A stretch of 15,436 nucleotides of DNA from Crocinitomicaceae bacterium (GTDB lineage Bacteria; Bacteroidota; Bacteroidia; Flavobacteriales_D; Crocinitomicaceae), in contig JAURNA010000161.1 in NCBI GenBank assembly GCA_030830385.1, positions 1 to 15,436 on the forward strand. The letters run 5' to 3'. Positions 14,299 through 15,436 of the stretch are shown here, in pieces (the stretch's first letter is position 1; every line of letters starts with the position of its first letter). The position numbers and the translations under genes are program-made. Under the pieces are notes generated by a model. That model worked only from the letters and a program-made list of their open reading frames with translations. It was not told the origin of the DNA and made no database searches.

Positions 14299-14320
14299 GT
14301 AAAGTTACTGTTAATTTTAC
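14299..14320. promoter_or_regulatory. Symmetric overlapping divergent promoter
   Basis: The arms GTAAAGTTA (14299-14307) and TAATTTTAC (14312-14320) form an inverted repeat matching at 8 of 9 positions, with centre CTGT. Read leftward, 14300-14307 gives TAACTTTA. Read rightward, 14312-14319 gives TAATTTTA. Both match the -7 consensus TAnnTTTG except the last base. The inferred starts, near 14296 (minus) and 14323 (plus), give leaders of about 15 nt for the membrane protein gene and about 3 nt for the glycosyltransferase. The two -7 elements are 4 bp apart, so polymerase could not occupy both at once. Confidence 0.5.
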
Positions 14321-14325
14321 ATCGA

Positions 14326-15414
14326 ATGAAAGCAAAACTGGCATATTTGTGTGGTTCTGCGAGCTGGGGTGGATTGGAGATGAATCATCTTCGAAACGCG
14401 ATCTGGATGCAGGAACGGGGTCATGACGTTGTGGTCATTGGAGTGAAAGACTCGCCTTACGCCATTCGCGCCGGAGAGATGAACCTCCCTTTGGTTGAGA
14501 TCAAAGCTTACCGGAAATACTACGCCTGGAGCGCAGCGCGATCTCTGTCACAAATGCTCAGGAAACAAGGTATCACTCACCTGCTGATCCGCGCCACACA
14601 CGATGTCAGTATGGCGGCTAGTTTGAAGCAGAAATACCCGGCACTGCATGTTTCTTATTTCATGGAAATGCAAATCGGCGTGAACAAGAAGGGGCCGGGG
14701 CATACGCTTCGATTTAAAAAGATCGATGTATGGTCATGTCCGTTACCCTGGCTGAAAAATCAGGTGGAAGAAAAGACGAATTATCGAAACGAACTCGTGG
14801 TAATTCCATCCGGAATGGAAAGAGAGCCTCTGCTGAAACCCATTGATTCGCGCAAAGCTCGTGAGGCGTTAAACCTACCGTATGACGAACTTCTTTTCGG
14901 TTTAATTGGACGCTTTGACCCGCAAAAAGGTCAACTTCTTTTGCTCGAAGCGATGAAACTCACCGAGAATAAATCCTTCCATGTTTTGTTCATCGGTGAA
15001 CCCACCCGAGGTGAAGCCGAGGGGTATTTTGATCAAATGCAATCCGTGATTCAGGAGCATGATCTGAGCAATCGCGTTCACATACGGCCTTTTCAAAAAG
15101 ACCTTCGGCAATTCTATGCAGCGATCGATTGGCTTGTAATGGCAACGGGGTCAGAATCCATCGGAATGGTAACACTTGAGGCACTCACAAACGGAACACC
15201 TGTTTTGGGAAGTAACGCAGGAGGTACCCCGGAAATTCTCGGCGAAAATGGCGGCATTCTATTTGAAACCGAAAATGCGGTCAGCCTTTCCGAAAAGCTC
15301 GATTTTATCGCTCAACATCGCCCGGAATTTACCCCCAAATCCTTGCAAAAACTCACCGAGTCGTTTGATCATCACTCGGTATGCGAGCAGGTAGAACGGA
15401 CGTTAAATTTATGA
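14326..15414 (+). CDS. GT4-type glycosyltransferase
   Basis: This 362-aa GT-B-fold enzyme opens with 'KLAYLCGSASWGGLEMNHL' (3-21), the donor/acceptor loop of GT4-like N-terminal domains. The C-terminal Rossmann domain shows 'FGLIGRFDPQKGQLLLLEAM' (191-210) and the nucleotide-sugar-binding EX7E motif (Glu277 and Glu285 in 'GSESIGMVTLEAL'), then 'GTPVLGSNAGGTPEIL' (290-305). It transfers a sugar from an activated donor, with retention, to an unknown acceptor in lipopolysaccharide, capsule or glycolipid synthesis at the inner membrane's cytoplasmic side. An ATG at 14290 is also in frame, but the family-like opening starts at MKAKLAYL and the -7 element at 14312-14319 lies between the two, so 14326 is chosen. 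A following frame overlaps its stop codon. Confidence 0.92.
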   Translation: MKAKLAYLCGSASWGGLEMNHLRNAIWMQERGHDVVVIGVKDSPYAIRAGEMNLPLVEIKAYRKYYAWSAARSLSQMLRKQGITHLLIRATHDVSMAASLKQKYPALHVSYFMEMQIGVNKKGPGHTLRFKKIDVWSCPLPWLKNQVEEKTNYRNELVVIPSGMEREPLLKPIDSRKAREALNLPYDELLFGLIGRFDPQKGQLLLLEAMKLTENKSFHVLFIGEPTRGEAEGYFDQMQSVIQEHDLSNRVHIRPFQKDLRQFYAAIDWLVMATGSESIGMVTLEALTNGTPVLGSNAGGTPEILGENGGILFETENAVSLSEKLDFIAQHRPEFTPKSLQKLTESFDHHSVCEQVERTLNL

Positions 15415-15436
15415 TTTTTCGCAAGATTCAATTGAA
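15411..15436 (+). CDS. Possible start of the next gene, cut by the window edge
   Basis: An ATG at 15411-15413 overlaps the glycosyltransferase stop codon in the ATGA arrangement and stays open to the window end (reading MIFRKIQL). Such 4-nt overlaps also occur within the operon on the other strand. Only eight codons are visible, so product and reality are uncertain. Confidence 0.35.

Noticed and set aside
1..15436. CRISPR array, insertion sequence, tRNA, phage or defence genes
   Set aside because: I looked for regular direct repeats, transposase or integrase motifs and cloverleaf-like segments and found none.

Overview
The window looks like chromosomal DNA of a member of the Bacteroidota, probably Flavobacteriales. 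Three observations support this: the proteins have a Bacteroidota character (a DUF349 repeat protein, DusB with the 'MEDVSDPPFRALCK' opening, and a glycyl-tRNA synthetase of the single-chain type); the -7 promoter element of this phylum (TAnnTTTG) recurs, with four identical TATCTTTG copies just upstream of start codons; and no start codon shows a clear Shine-Dalgarno sequence. I see no mobile element, CRISPR array, tRNA or rRNA.

Layout from left to right. (1) 3-512: the 3' end of a plus-strand gene of unknown function, cut by the window edge and followed by a very clear intrinsic terminator. (2) 573-1029: 457 bp with no intact gene, possibly a decayed one. (3) 1030-4323, minus strand: a tight three-gene operon of PfkB-family sugar or nucleoside kinase, five-repeat DUF349 protein and four-helix membrane protein. 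(4) 4586-7258, plus strand: a large AsmA-like envelope protein, preceded by a 262-bp divergent region with two candidate promoters and a tiny upstream ORF. (5) 7259-9310, minus strand: PaaZ, a ring-opening hydrolase/aldehyde dehydrogenase fusion, with no other paa gene nearby. It abuts the AsmA-like gene with no base between the stop codons. (6) 9311-9687: no convincing gene. (7) 9688-10683, minus strand: tRNA-dihydrouridine synthase DusB. (8) 10930-12468, plus strand: glycyl-tRNA synthetase, divergent from dusB. (9) 12584-14281, minus strand: a four-gene unit with spacings of +1, 0 and -4 nt: two-helix membrane protein, single-domain rhodanese, fatty-acid-hydroxylase/sterol-desaturase-type di-iron membrane protein, and a 68-aa membrane protein. 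(10) 14326-15414, plus strand: a GT4-type glycosyltransferase, with the possible start of another gene overlapping its stop codon.

Most of the window is ordinary housekeeping and envelope content. The parts most worth a second look are the compact rhodanese/di-iron desaturase operon with its two small membrane proteins; the symmetric, overlapping divergent promoter that drives it and the glycosyltransferase; several genes whose -7 element lies so close to ATG that the mRNA should be leaderless or nearly so; and the orphan PaaZ. Functions come from motif recognition only; no database search was run.
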